Shown: positions 32,739-41,319, numbered from the stretch's first letter. The stretch: DNA of 41,322 nucleotides from JBFWWW01 sp050245975 (GCA_050245975.1 JBFWWW010000009.1:1-41322); one strand, 5' to 3'. The notes: generated by a model not told the origin, from the letters alone. Numbers and translations: made by a program.

Positions 32739-33977
32739 ATGCTCAGGTCTGGTCGCCGCGTGATGCCGGCGCTTCTGGCGGCGTCGCTTCTGCTTGGCGC
32801 CTCGGCGGCGCAGGCACAGCTTGCCGTCTCGGCCAACGACGGCAAGGTTCGATTCGTCGACGGCCGCGTCGAGGTGGTGCCGAACGGCGCCGACAGCGTC
32901 GACATCATCGACATGAAGCTCTCCCCGCCCAAGGTGGTGGCCGAGATCGCTGCACCGGCCAGCGTCGCGGGTCCGCCGATGGGCGTCGCGGTGTCGCCCA
33001 AGGAGGAGATCGCGCTCGTCACGGCGGGGCAGCGGTTCGATCCCGCCGACGGCTCGAAGCTCGTGCCCGGCGATACGCTGACCGTCATCGATCTGCGGCC
33101 GCTCAAGCCGACGCTCGTCGCGCGCCTGCGCTCCGCGCTGGGCGCCGCACCCGACGGCCCGCCGCCGGTCCCCTCCGTCATCGCCACGCTCACGGCCGGC
33201 AAGGGGGCCGCCGGCGTCTCCATCAACCGGGCAGGCACGCTGGCGCTGGTCGCCAACCACGGCGAAGGCACCGTCTCGGTCTTCACGATCCAGGGCATGA
33301 CCGTCGCGCCCGCGGGCAAGGTGACCGTCGGCGACGAGAAGTCGGGCCCGAGCCAGGTCGCCTTCACGCCCGACGGCAGGACCGCGCTCGTCACGCTCGA
33401 CGGCGAAAGCGCCAACGCCATCGCCGTTCTCTCGGTCGAGGGCAGCAAGGTCACCGCCACCGGCCACAATCTCTATGCGGGGCTCAGGCCCTACACTCTC
33501 GACGTCGGCGCCAAGGGCGAGGTGGCCGCCGTCGCCAACGCGGGCCGCGGCCAGGGCGACAACGACACCGTCAGCATCATCGATCTGAAGTCGTCGCCGA
33601 TCCGCGTCGTCAACACCATCTCGGTCGGGCAAGCGCCGGAAGGCCTCAAGCTGTCGCCCGATGCGAGATACGTCGCCGTCACGGTGATGAACGGCTCCGC
33701 AAGGCCGAAAGCCGCGCCGTTCCACAAGGAGAACGGCGCGCTCAAGATCTACAAGCGCAGCGGCACGCAGCTCGCGCAGGTGGCCGAGATGCCGATCGGC
33801 AAGTGGTGCCGCGGCGTCGTGTGGTCCGCCAACGGCCACACGCTGCTCGTGCAGTGCATGGCGGATCGCGACATCATCGTCGCGCGCTTTGCCGGCATCA
33901 CGGGACGCACCCTGCAGCGGACCGGCATCATCAAGCTGAAGGCCGGACCCGCCGGCATCCGGACGGCGGAGCCATGA
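32739..33977 (+). CDS. Exported YVTN-type beta-propeller protein
   Basis: 412 residues from the ATG at 32739, with GGGGGAGG 9 bases upstream. A signal peptide covers about 1-27 (MPALLAASLLLGASAAQA). The rest is built of repeated blades of the lactonase/YVTN kind: VSINRAGTLALVANHGEGTV, VAFTPDGRTALVTLDGESAN, VAAVANAGRGQGDNDTVSII and LKLSPDARYVAVTVMNGS. Such proteins are periplasmic; some relatives are 6-phosphogluconolactonases and many have no known role. It sits between ftsH and folP, separated from ftsH by a terminator. I do not assign a reaction. Confidence 0.82.
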   Translation: MLRSGRRVMPALLAASLLLGASAAQAQLAVSANDGKVRFVDGRVEVVPNGADSVDIIDMKLSPPKVVAEIAAPASVAGPPMGVAVSPKEEIALVTAGQRFDPADGSKLVPGDTLTVIDLRPLKPTLVARLRSALGAAPDGPPPVPSVIATLTAGKGAAGVSINRAGTLALVANHGEGTVSVFTIQGMTVAPAGKVTVGDEKSGPSQVAFTPDGRTALVTLDGESANAIAVLSVEGSKVTATGHNLYAGLRPYTLDVGAKGEVAAVANAGRGQGDNDTVSIIDLKSSPIRVVNTISVGQAPEGLKLSPDARYVAVTVMNGSARPKAAPFHKENGALKIYKRSGTQLAQVAEMPIGKWCRGVVWSANGHTLLVQCMADRDIIVARFAGITGRTLQRTGIIKLKAGPAGIRTAEP

Positions 33978-34008
33978 GGCGGCCCCTGCGCGCGATGCGG
34001 GGGATGCG

Positions 34009-35145
34009 ATGACGGCCAGCGTCTATCTGCGCCCGATCGGTCCGTTCTGCGCGGCGAGCCCGACCAGGGGCGCGACCGCCGCCGCGACGGCGACGCCGCA
34101 GCCCCCCGACGACTTGGCGCACCGGTTGGGGCTCGTGCTCGGCGGCCGCACGGACCTGCTCTTTGCCGCCGTCGAGGTGATCGAGCGCGACGGCGGCTGG
34201 ACCGGCCGTCACGCCGCGTCGGCCGCCGAGATCATCGGCGGCACGGGCCGCGCCGCGCTGCTGCCGGCCGGCGTGAAGGCGCTCGTGGACCACATGCGCG
34301 CGCCGCGCCTGCCGGTCGCCGGCCTGACGCTCGACCGTCCCCGCATCATGGGCATCGTCAACGTGACGCCCGACAGCTTTTCCGACGGCGGCCAGTTCGC
34401 GTCGGCGGCGACCGCGATCGCCCATGCGGAGCGGCTCGACGCGGAGGGCGCCGACATCCTCGACATCGGCGGGGAATCGACGCGGCCGGGCGCCGAGCCG
34501 GTGACGGTGGAGGAGGAACTGCGCCGCGTGCTTCCGGTGCTGGAAGGACTGGCGGGCAGGACCCGCGCGCGGCTCTCCATCGACACGCGCAAGGCCGAGG
34601 TCATGCGCCGCGCCGCCGTCGCCGGCGCGCACCTCATCAACGACGTGTCGGCCCTGACACACGACGCGCGCAGCCTGCGCGTCGTCATCGAGACCGGGCT
34701 GCCGGTCGTGCTCATGCATGCCCGCGCCGACCCGCGCACCATGCAGGACAATCCCACCTATGATGACGTCCTGCTCGACGTCTATGACGTGCTGGCCCGC
34801 CGCATCGAAGCCTGCGAGCGCGCCGGGCTCGCCCGCGGCCGCCTGATCGTCGATCCCGGCATCGGCTTCGGCAAGACGGCGGCCCACAACCTCGCTCTGC
34901 TGTCCGGGCTCAGCATTTTCCACGGCCTCGGGACGGCTGTGCTCGCCGGCGCCTCGCGCAAGAGCTTCATCGGCCAGCTCTCAGGCGCTGTCGATCCGCA
35001 GGACCGGCTGCCGGGCTCGCTCGCGGCCGCGCTCGCCGCCGCCGGACAGGGCGCGCAAATTCTCCGCGTGCACGACGTGGCGGCGACCCGGCAGGCGCTG
35101 ACCGTGTGGGAGGCGGCGCAGGGGTACGCGGCCGCCCGCCGCTAA
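34009..35145 (+). CDS. folP: Dihydropteroate synthase with N-terminal extension
   Basis: 378 residues; the catalytic barrel alone is about 275, so there are about 100 extra residues at the N-terminus. The core begins around 105: GLTLDRPRIMGIVNVTPDSF, then ADILDIGGESTRPGA, LSIDTRKAEVMRRA, LINDVSAL, VLMHARADPRTMQ, LIVDPGIGFGK and LAGASRKSFIGQL are all intact. It joins dihydropterin pyrophosphate with p-aminobenzoate and is the sulfonamide target. The extension (RLGLVLGGRTDLLFAAVEVI) looks folded and resembles the N-terminal segment known in some alphaproteobacterial DHPS. The start ATG at 34009 lacks a strong ribosome site. folB and folK do not follow. Confidence 0.93.
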   Translation: MTASVYLRPIGPFCAASPTRGATAAATATPQPPDDLAHRLGLVLGGRTDLLFAAVEVIERDGGWTGRHAASAAEIIGGTGRAALLPAGVKALVDHMRAPRLPVAGLTLDRPRIMGIVNVTPDSFSDGGQFASAATAIAHAERLDAEGADILDIGGESTRPGAEPVTVEEELRRVLPVLEGLAGRTRARLSIDTRKAEVMRRAAVAGAHLINDVSALTHDARSLRVVIETGLPVVLMHARADPRTMQDNPTYDDVLLDVYDVLARRIEACERAGLARGRLIVDPGIGFGKTAAHNLALLSGLSIFHGLGTAVLAGASRKSFIGQLSGAVDPQDRLPGSLAAALAAAGQGAQILRVHDVAATRQALTVWEAAQGYAAARR

Positions 35146-35294
35146 AGGCTGATGGCGGCATGCCCCTTGCTTGGATGTAATGTTTGCTTACAGGGTTTGA
35201 TGCTAGCGGGAGGCATCGGGCCGCATAATGGATCTGCCGTTGCGGCAGCAACCCGAAAGCCGCAGGGGCGGCGGACGAGGCCCGGAGGGACACA

Positions 35295-36647
35295 ATGGCG
35301 CGCCGACTTTTCGGAACCGACGGCATCAGGGCGTTGGCCAACAGCGGGGCGATGACCTCCGAGGTGGCGCTGCGCGTCGGCATGGCCGCCGGCAAGGTGT
35401 TCCTCAACGGCCCGCACCGCCACCGCGTCGTCATCGGCAAGGACACGCGGCTGTCGGGCTACATGATCGAATCCGCCCTCATGTCGGGCTTCACGGCCGT
35501 GGGCATGGATGTGTTCCTGCTCGGCCCGATGCCGACGCCCGCCGTCGCCATGCTGACGCGCTCGCTGCGCGCCGACCTCGGCGTGATGATCTCGGCCTCC
35601 CACAACGGCTATGCCGACAACGGCATCAAGTTCTTCGGCCCCGACGGCTACAAGCTGTCGGACGAGGAGGAAACGCGCATCGAACAGCTTGCCGACGCCA
35701 ATGCGCAGGAATTGCTCGCCGCACCCGACCGCATCGGCCGGGCAACGCGCGTCGAGAGCGCGCAGGAGCGCTACATCGAGTTCGCCAAGCGCACGCTGCC
35801 GCGCAACATCCGCCTCGACGGGCTGCGCATCGTCATCGACTGCGCGCATGGCGCGGGCTACCGCGTCGCCCCGGATTCGCTGTGGGAGCTCGGCGCCGAG
35901 GTGATCAAGATCGGCGTCGATCCGAACGGCTTCAACATCAACCACGAGTGCGGCTCGACCGCGCCGGAAGCGCTGCAAGCCAAGGTGCGGGAGATGCGCG
36001 CCGACATCGGCATCGCGCTCGACGGCGATGCCGACCGCGTCGTCATGGTGGACGAGAAGGGCAGCCTGGTCGACGGCGACCAGATCATGGCCGTCATCGC
36101 CGAGAGCTGGCTGAAGCGCGGCCAGCTCGCGGCCGGCGGCGTCGTCGCCACCGTCATGTCGAACCTGGGGCTCGAGCGCTATCTCGCCGGCCTCGGTCTC
36201 AGCATGGCCCGCACGCCGGTCGGCGACCGCTACGTCGTCGATCACATGCGCAAGAACGGCTTCAACGTCGGCGGCGAGCAGTCGGGCCACATCGTGCTGT
36301 CGGACTTCGGCACGACGGGCGACGGTCTCGTGGCCGCGCTGCAGGTGCTGGCCGTGGTCGTCGACACCGGCAAGCCGGTGAGCGAGGTGTGCCGCCGCTT
36401 CGAGGCCGTGCCGCAGCTCCTGAAAAGCATCCGCTGCGGCGGCGAGGCCCCGCTCGAGCAGGACCTCGTCAAGCGCGCCATCGACAGCGGCAAGGCGCGG
36501 CTCGGTTCGCGCGGCCGGCTCGTCATCCGCCCCTCGGGCACCGAGCCGCTGATCCGCGTCATGGCGGAAGGCGACGACGAGCAGACCGTGCAGCAGGTGG
36601 TGGGCGAGATCATCGAGGCCCTGCGCACCGCAGCGCCGGCGGCCTGA
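35295..36647 (+). CDS. glmM: Phosphoglucosamine mutase
   Basis: 450 residues. It converts glucosamine-6-phosphate to glucosamine-1-phosphate for UDP-GlcNAc, hence peptidoglycan and LPS. RRLFGTDGIR opens the protein; the phosphorylated serine is Ser102 in MISASHNGYADNGIKFF; the Mg loop DGDADRVVMVDE starts at 243; the sugar-binding GGEQSGHIVLSD and the phosphate-binding RPSGTEPLIRVMAEG are complete. The ATG at 35295 has CGGAGG 7-8 bases upstream. A 149-bp leader with an AT-richer patch (35170-35210) precedes it and may hold its own promoter. Order ftsH-(propeller)-folP-glmM parallels E. coli ftsH-folP-glmM. Confidence 0.97.
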   Translation: MARRLFGTDGIRALANSGAMTSEVALRVGMAAGKVFLNGPHRHRVVIGKDTRLSGYMIESALMSGFTAVGMDVFLLGPMPTPAVAMLTRSLRADLGVMISASHNGYADNGIKFFGPDGYKLSDEEETRIEQLADANAQELLAAPDRIGRATRVESAQERYIEFAKRTLPRNIRLDGLRIVIDCAHGAGYRVAPDSLWELGAEVIKIGVDPNGFNINHECGSTAPEALQAKVREMRADIGIALDGDADRVVMVDEKGSLVDGDQIMAVIAESWLKRGQLAAGGVVATVMSNLGLERYLAGLGLSMARTPVGDRYVVDHMRKNGFNVGGEQSGHIVLSDFGTTGDGLVAALQVLAVVVDTGKPVSEVCRRFEAVPQLLKSIRCGGEAPLEQDLVKRAIDSGKARLGSRGRLVIRPSGTEPLIRVMAEGDDEQTVQQVVGEIIEALRTAAPAA

Positions 36648-36648
36648 C

Positions 36649-36665
36649 CGTGCCGGTCCGGCACG
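36649..36665 (+). terminator. Hairpin after glmM
   Basis: CGTGCCG, loop GTC, CGGCACG: a perfect 7-bp stem starting 2 bp after the glmM stop. It ends 4 bp before the CtrA box. Confidence 0.6.
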
Positions 36666-36669
36666 CGGA

Positions 36670-36684
36670 TTAAGCGCTTCTTAA
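36670..36684. promoter_or_regulatory. Perfect CtrA box upstream of the outer-membrane protein gene
   Basis: TTAA-GCGCTTC-TTAA matches TTAA-N7-TTAA fully. Eleven bases on is GATAGT (36696-36701), a plausible -10, so the box would cover the -35 region, the layout of CtrA-activated promoters in Caulobacter. The gene starts at 36923, giving a leader of about 215 bases. GTGTCC (36758-36763) and GGACAC (36777-36782) can pair within it. Confidence 0.58.
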
Positions 36685-36922
36685 ACCTTCTCCGCGATAG
36701 TCGGAGCTCAGGCATCGGCAGTCGCGTGCCGCGTCGCAATTCTTGCGTCGCATTCCGGTGTCCGCAGACCACGACGGGACACGCGAGATGAGGCTCACCC
36801 GGACCGTTGCGCCATGCGCCAGCCCGCCACCGGGCGCGGCGCCGGCTGCGCGCGCGGCCGGAGCCTCGAACAACGGCCGGTTCCGGCGCGCGAACGCCGC
36901 GTCGGCAAAGGGGGATGGGATC

Positions 36923-37783
36923 ATGTCACGTTCGCTCGTCAGGCTCGCTCTGTGCGCCGGCCTTTTCCTTGCGGGGAGCGCGGTGGCCGATGCCGGACCC
37001 TATCGCAACTACGTGCCGATCCCGTCCGGAGCCGTGCCGCAGTCGCGCCCGGTGCCGGAGTTCTTCAACTACTACCTGCGCGCCGACCTCGGTCTCGGCT
37101 GGCCCGGCTCGCGCGATCCGGGCGAGAGCGGCATTGTCTACGGGGCGGGACAAACGTCGCCTGTATCGCAGAGCGGCCTTCCCACATTCTTCCAGGACAA
37201 CATAGCGCTGACGGGCGGCATAGGTGCCGGCATGTATTTCACGCCGCAGCTGCGCGGCGACATCACGCTCGACTTCCGCCGCGCCGACACAGGCGGAACG
37301 TCTGGTGCCTATACCGCAGTCGGCCCCACTGACATACGCGGTACGGTGAACGACACCTTCCGTCAGCGCTCGACCGTGCTGATGGCCAACCTCTACTGGG
37401 ACCTCATTCCGCGCGGCAGCTTCACGCCCTACGTCGGCGCCGGTGTCGGCATGGCCTTCAATGCGACGGACCGTTCCTACAATCAGCTCGAAGAGGTTTG
37501 CGGCGCCTCGCCATGCGTCGGGCCATTTATTCCCGGTGCTTCAGCGTCCGCACGTGACTCGTCCACGTCGGTTTCGCTGGCCGCAGCCGCGATGGCGGGC
37601 TTTTCCTTTGCCTTCAGCCCGGCGATGGCTTTCGACGTCAACTATCGCCTGATGTACATCCAGGGCTCTGACGTCTCGATGCCGGTCACCCTGGCCGATG
37701 GCACGACCTACAACAGCAAGCTGAACACCGGCGACCTCTGGGAGCACCAGGTCCGCGCCGGCATCCGCTGGAACCTCTGGTAG
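36923..37783 (+). CDS. Outer-membrane beta-barrel protein (Omp25/OmpA-like family)
   Basis: 286 residues from the ATG at 36923, chosen because a signal peptide follows at once (VRLALCAGLFLAGSAVADA, cleavage near 25) and GGGGGATGGGA lies upstream. Alternating hydrophobic/polar strands with aromatic ends are visible: YYLRADLGLGW, LTGGIGAGMYFTPQLRGDI, VLMANLYWDL, TPYVGAGVGMAF, AMAFDVNYRLMYIQG, and the last strand VRAGIRWNLW ends in Trp as outer-membrane proteins should. This is the 8-stranded porin-like/surface antigen type common in Hyphomicrobiales. The exact function is unknown. A perfect CtrA box is upstream, and a UUCG-loop terminator follows. Confidence 0.85.
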   Translation: MSRSLVRLALCAGLFLAGSAVADAGPYRNYVPIPSGAVPQSRPVPEFFNYYLRADLGLGWPGSRDPGESGIVYGAGQTSPVSQSGLPTFFQDNIALTGGIGAGMYFTPQLRGDITLDFRRADTGGTSGAYTAVGPTDIRGTVNDTFRQRSTVLMANLYWDLIPRGSFTPYVGAGVGMAFNATDRSYNQLEEVCGASPCVGPFIPGASASARDSSTSVSLAAAAMAGFSFAFSPAMAFDVNYRLMYIQGSDVSMPVTLADGTTYNSKLNTGDLWEHQVRAGIRWNLW

Positions 37784-37807
37784 GCGGATCACCCGAATCA
37801 CTGCGTA

Positions 37808-37837
37808 CGGCGGGGCGTGCTTCGGCGCGCCCTGCCG
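37808..37837 (+). terminator. Terminator with TTCG tetraloop after the outer-membrane protein gene
   Basis: CGGCGGGGCGTGC, loop TTCG, GCGCGCCCTGCCG: 13 consecutive pairs (two are G-T) with the very stable UUCG tetraloop, 24 bp after the stop, followed by CTTATTTGGG. Confidence 0.8.
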
Positions 37838-37892
37838 CTTATTTGGGTACAATGAGACTTCCCTCCCGCTGCCGGCGCGGTAGGATGGGGGC

Positions 37893-38096
37893 ATGGCTGA
37901 CGAGCCCGAAAACCTGCTTCTGCACATTCTTCGCAATGTCGACGCGAAGGTGGATCGCATTGCGGCCGATCTCAAGGAGATCAAGGTGCGCACGGGCATT
38001 CTCGAGCAGCAGTATGCCAATATGTCCAATCGCATCGACCGCATCGAGGACAGGCTCGAGCGCATCGAAAACAGGCTCGGATTGATCGACGCCTGA
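37893..38096 (+). CDS. Small coiled-coil protein, unknown function
   Basis: 67 residues from the ATG at 37893, with GGATGGGGG upstream. Nearly the entire protein is one amphipathic helix with heptads (LHILRNVDAKVDRIAADLKE, then MSNRIDRIEDRLERIENRLG), a likely oligomeric coiled coil. Similar short proteins beginning with ENL..HILR.(V/I) are widespread in bacteria without assigned role. It has no signal peptide and no membrane helix. It stands alone between a strong terminator and the serC leader. The reading frame and start are convincing; the function is not known. Confidence 0.7.
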   Translation: MADEPENLLLHILRNVDAKVDRIAADLKEIKVRTGILEQQYANMSNRIDRIEDRLERIENRLGLIDA

Positions 38097-38185
38097 GCGG
38101 TGCCGATCCCGACATCACGTGAGTTCCCCTGCGTCACTTCGGCTATCGACAGGCAACGGCGCCGCATTGACGGCGCACGCGCCTT

Positions 38186-38250
38186 CCCGTATCACCCGCC
38201 GCGGGACACTCCCCCCCAACGGGGAGCTTTCTATCTGGAAGGGTAGGTAC
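38186..38250 (+). ncRNA. Candidate serC leader motif
   Basis: The serC motif is a conserved structured leader found upstream of serC in alphaproteobacteria. Here the last 65 bases before serC hold CCCG-CCG-CGGG (38195-38205), then ACA, then CTCCCC-CCCAAC-GGGGAG (38209-38226), then CTTTCTATCT, ending 25 bases before the ATG. Two small adjacent hairpins of this type in this position fit the motif as I remember it. Boundaries are approximate. Confidence 0.55.
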
Positions 38251-39426
38251 ATGACCGACGCTCTGAAACCGGCCAAGCGGCCGGCCGATCCCCGCTTCTC
38301 CTCCGGCCCCTGCGCCAAGCGCCCCGGCTGGTCCCCCGCAAAACTCGCCAACGCGTTCCTCGGCCGCTCGCACCGCGCCAAGGACGGCAAGGCGCGCCTG
38401 AAGGCCGCCATCGAGCAGACCAAGGCGCTGCTCGGCGTGCCCGCCGGCTTCCACGTCGGCATCGTGCCCGCCTCCGACACCGGCGCCTTCGAGATGGCCA
38501 TGTGGTCGCTGCTGGGCCAGCGCGGCGTCGATGCGCTCGCCTGGGAAAGCTTCGGCAAGGGCTGGGTCACCGACATCCTGAAGCAGCTCAAGCTCAAGGA
38601 CGTGCGCGTCATCGAGGCCGACTACGGCCGCCTGCCCGACCTGTCGAGCGTCGACTTCACGCGCGACGTGCTTTTCACGTCGAACGGCACGACGTCCGGC
38701 GTGCGCGTTCCCAACTACGACTGGATCCCGGCCGACCGCCAGGGCCTCACCTTCGCCGACGCCACCTCGGCCGCGTTCGCGCAGGCCATCGACTGGGCGA
38801 AGATCGACGTGCTCACCTTCTCCTGGCAGAAGGTGCTGGGCGGCGAGGCCGCGCACGGCATGCTGGTGCTGAGCCCGCGCGCGGTCGAGCGGCTCGAGTC
38901 CTATACGCCGGCCTGGCCGCTGCCGAAGATCTTCCGCCTCGTCAAGGGCGGCAAGTTCATGCGCGAGGTGTTCGAGGGCGAGACCATCAACACGCCGTCG
39001 ATGCTGGCGCTGGAGGACTATCTCGACACGCTCGCGTGGGCGCAGTCCATCGGCGGGCTGAAGGCGCTGCAGGCGCGCGCCGACGCCAACGCCAAGGTGC
39101 TGTTCGACTGGGTCGAGCGCACGCCGTGGATCGAGAACCTCGCCGTCGATCCGGCGACGCGGTCCAACACCTCCGTGTGCCTGCGCATCGTCGATCCGGC
39201 CGTGACGCGGCTGCCGCTCGACGCCCAGGCCGCGTTCGCCAAGGCGATGGCGGGCCTGCTCGACAAGGAGGGCGTCGCCTACGACATCGCCTTCTATCGC
39301 GATGCGCCTCCGGGTCTCAGGATCTGGACGGGCTCGACGGTCGAGGCCGCCGACGTCGCCGCGCTGACGCCGTGGCTCGACTGGGCCTTCGCGCAGGAAA
39401 AGGCGCGTCTCGCAAAGGCGGCCTGA
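38251..39426 (+). CDS. serC: Phosphoserine aminotransferase
   Basis: 391 residues from the ATG at 38251 (MTDALKPAKRPADPRFSSGP), with GGGTAGG 3-9 bases upstream. It converts 3-phosphohydroxypyruvate and glutamate to phosphoserine with PLP. The protein is of the group typical of alphaproteobacteria and methanogens (TIGR01365 type): FSSGPCAKRPGW, GIVPASDTGAFEMAMWSLLG and LTFSWQKVLGGEAAHGMLVL, in which Lys of SWQK is the PLP lysine, and TSNGTTSGVRVPN. It is followed after 113 bp by serA, the preceding enzyme of the pathway, so serine synthesis is encoded as a unit. The upstream leader is the candidate serC motif. Confidence 0.95.
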   Translation: MTDALKPAKRPADPRFSSGPCAKRPGWSPAKLANAFLGRSHRAKDGKARLKAAIEQTKALLGVPAGFHVGIVPASDTGAFEMAMWSLLGQRGVDALAWESFGKGWVTDILKQLKLKDVRVIEADYGRLPDLSSVDFTRDVLFTSNGTTSGVRVPNYDWIPADRQGLTFADATSAAFAQAIDWAKIDVLTFSWQKVLGGEAAHGMLVLSPRAVERLESYTPAWPLPKIFRLVKGGKFMREVFEGETINTPSMLALEDYLDTLAWAQSIGGLKALQARADANAKVLFDWVERTPWIENLAVDPATRSNTSVCLRIVDPAVTRLPLDAQAAFAKAMAGLLDKEGVAYDIAFYRDAPPGLRIWTGSTVEAADVAALTPWLDWAFAQEKARLAKAA

Positions 39427-39450
39427 CGGCTGCCGGCATCTCGCAGGCGA

Positions 39451-39470
39451 TGCGGGCGCAACGGCCCGCA
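39451..39470 (+). terminator. Hairpin between serC and serA
   Basis: TGCGGGC, loop GCAACG, GCCCGCA: a perfect 7-bp stem 25 bp after serC. It may reduce read-through or protect the serC mRNA end. Confidence 0.5.
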
Positions 39471-39539
39471 CGCTTGCGCATTCCAGACCAGCACATTCAT
39501 GGCGCCGGCACGGCCGGCCGCTCATCAGGAGCATCCGCA

Positions 39540-41165
39540 ATGGCAACCGCCAAGACCGCAGTCAAAGACACAGCCAAGTCCGCGTCCGCCCCGCGCGTCC
39601 TCATCGCCGACCAGCTTTCGCCGGCGGCCGTCGCCATCTTCAAGGAGCGCGGCATCGCCACCGACGTGAAGGTGGGGCTTGCGAAGGAGGAGCTGGAGAA
39701 GATCATCGGCGACTACGACGGCCTCGCCGTGCGCTCGGCCACGAAGGTCACCGAGAAGATCATCGCCGCCGCGACCAACCTGAAGGTCGTCGGCCGCGCC
39801 GGCATCGGCGTCGACAACATCGACGTGAAGGCGGCGACGACGAAGGGCATCATCGTGATGAACACGCCCTTCGGCAACTCCATCACCACCGCCGAGCACG
39901 CCATCTCGCTCATGCTGGCGCTGGCGCGGCAGATCCCGGAAGCCGACCGCTCCACGCAGGCCGGCAAGTGGGAGAAGTCGAAATTCCTCGGCGTCGAGCT
40001 GTTCGGCAAGACGCTCGGCGTCATCGGCTGCGGCAACATCGGCTCCATCGTCGCCGACCGCGCCGTGGGCCTCAAGATGAAGGTCATCGCCTTCGACCCC
40101 TTCCTGTCGGAGGAACGCGCCATGGACATCGGCGTGGAGAAGGTCGAGCTCGAGGACCTCTTCCGCCGCGCCGACTTCATCACGCTGCACACGCCGCTCA
40201 CCGACAAGACGCGCAACATCGTCGATGCGGCGGCGCTGAAGACGGCGAAGCCCGGTGTGCGCATCATCAACTGCGCCCGCGGCGGGCTCGTCGACGAGCG
40301 CGCGCTCGCCGACGCGCTGCGTTCGGGCCACGTGGCGGGCGCCGCGCTCGACGTGTTCGAGACCGAGCCCGCCAAGGAGAACGTGCTGTTCGGCCTGCCC
40401 GGCGTCATCTGCACGCCGCACCTGGGCGCGGCAACGGCCGAGGCGCAGGAGAACGTCGCGCTGCAGGTGGCCGAGCAGATGGCCGACTACCTGCTCAAGG
40501 GCGCGGTCTCGAACGCGGTCAACTTCCCCAACATCACTGCCGAGGAGGCGCCGCGCCTCAGGCCCTACGTGAAGCTCGCCGAGCAGCTCGGCTCGTTTGC
40601 CGGCCAGCTCACGGAGACCATCATCAAGGGCATCCGCATCGAGTACTCGGGCGACGTCGCCGAGCTCAAGACGAAGCCGCTGACCGCGGCAGCGCTTGCC
40701 GGGGTGCTGCGGCCGCTGCTGACCGACGTCAACATGGTGTCGGCGGCCGCCAGCGCGCGCGACCGCGGCATCAAGGTGGAGGAGGTGACGCGCGGCCAGG
40801 ACGGCGCCTTCGAGAGCTACATCCGCCTCACGGTCTTCACCGACGAGTACGACCGCTCGCTTGCCGGCACGGTGTTCTCCGACGGCCGCCCGCGCATCAT
40901 CCAGGTGCGCAACATCAACATGGAGTTCGAGGTGACGCCGCACATGCTCTTCATCCGCAACTCGGACAAGCCGGGCTTCGTCGGCCGCTTCGGCACCGTG
41001 ATGGGCGATGAGGGCGTCAACATCGCCACCTTCAACATGGGCCGCGACAAGCCGGGCGGGGACGCCATCTGCGTCGTCGCGCTCGATGCGCCGGTGTCGG
41101 ATTCGACGATGAAGAAGGTGAAGGCGCTCGAGCACGTCGTGCGCGTGAACAAGCTGACGTTTTGA
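39540..41165 (+). CDS. serA: D-3-phosphoglycerate dehydrogenase (long form with ACT domain)
   Basis: 541 residues from the ATG at 39540, with CAGGAGC upstream. It oxidises 3-phosphoglycerate to 3-phosphohydroxypyruvate with NAD, the first step of serine synthesis. The first 17 residues are Lys/Ala-rich and extra. The substrate and Rossmann domains follow: GLAVRSATKVTEKII, GRAGIGVDNIDVKAATTKGI, LGVIGCGNIGSIVADRAVGL, INCARGGLVDERALADAL and CTPHLGAATAEAQENVALQV with the catalytic His. An ASB-type domain (about 335-465) and a C-terminal ACT domain (MLFIRNSDKPGFVGRFGTVM) make this the type that can be inhibited by serine. The layout serC-serA is common in Hyphomicrobiales. Confidence 0.96.
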   Translation: MATAKTAVKDTAKSASAPRVLIADQLSPAAVAIFKERGIATDVKVGLAKEELEKIIGDYDGLAVRSATKVTEKIIAAATNLKVVGRAGIGVDNIDVKAATTKGIIVMNTPFGNSITTAEHAISLMLALARQIPEADRSTQAGKWEKSKFLGVELFGKTLGVIGCGNIGSIVADRAVGLKMKVIAFDPFLSEERAMDIGVEKVELEDLFRRADFITLHTPLTDKTRNIVDAAALKTAKPGVRIINCARGGLVDERALADALRSGHVAGAALDVFETEPAKENVLFGLPGVICTPHLGAATAEAQENVALQVAEQMADYLLKGAVSNAVNFPNITAEEAPRLRPYVKLAEQLGSFAGQLTETIIKGIRIEYSGDVAELKTKPLTAAALAGVLRPLLTDVNMVSAAASARDRGIKVEEVTRGQDGAFESYIRLTVFTDEYDRSLAGTVFSDGRPRIIQVRNINMEFEVTPHMLFIRNSDKPGFVGRFGTVMGDEGVNIATFNMGRDKPGGDAICVVALDAPVSDSTMKKVKALEHVVRVNKLTF

Positions 41166-41319
41166 GCCGTTCTAGGGTGCGGTCGCGGACTGTCGGCGGG
41201 CGCGTTTACGACATGGTGCTTTTTGCGCTCTGCGAACGATCCCGCGTCACAGTTGGGACATGAAAAGCGCTAGGTTCTCCTCGGCGCGGACGTGGGGTCC
41301 GCCCGAGGGAGGATGTTCG

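Noticed and set aside
41166..41319. Terminator after serA
   Set aside because: No stem of useful length is visible, so serA may read into the next gene.
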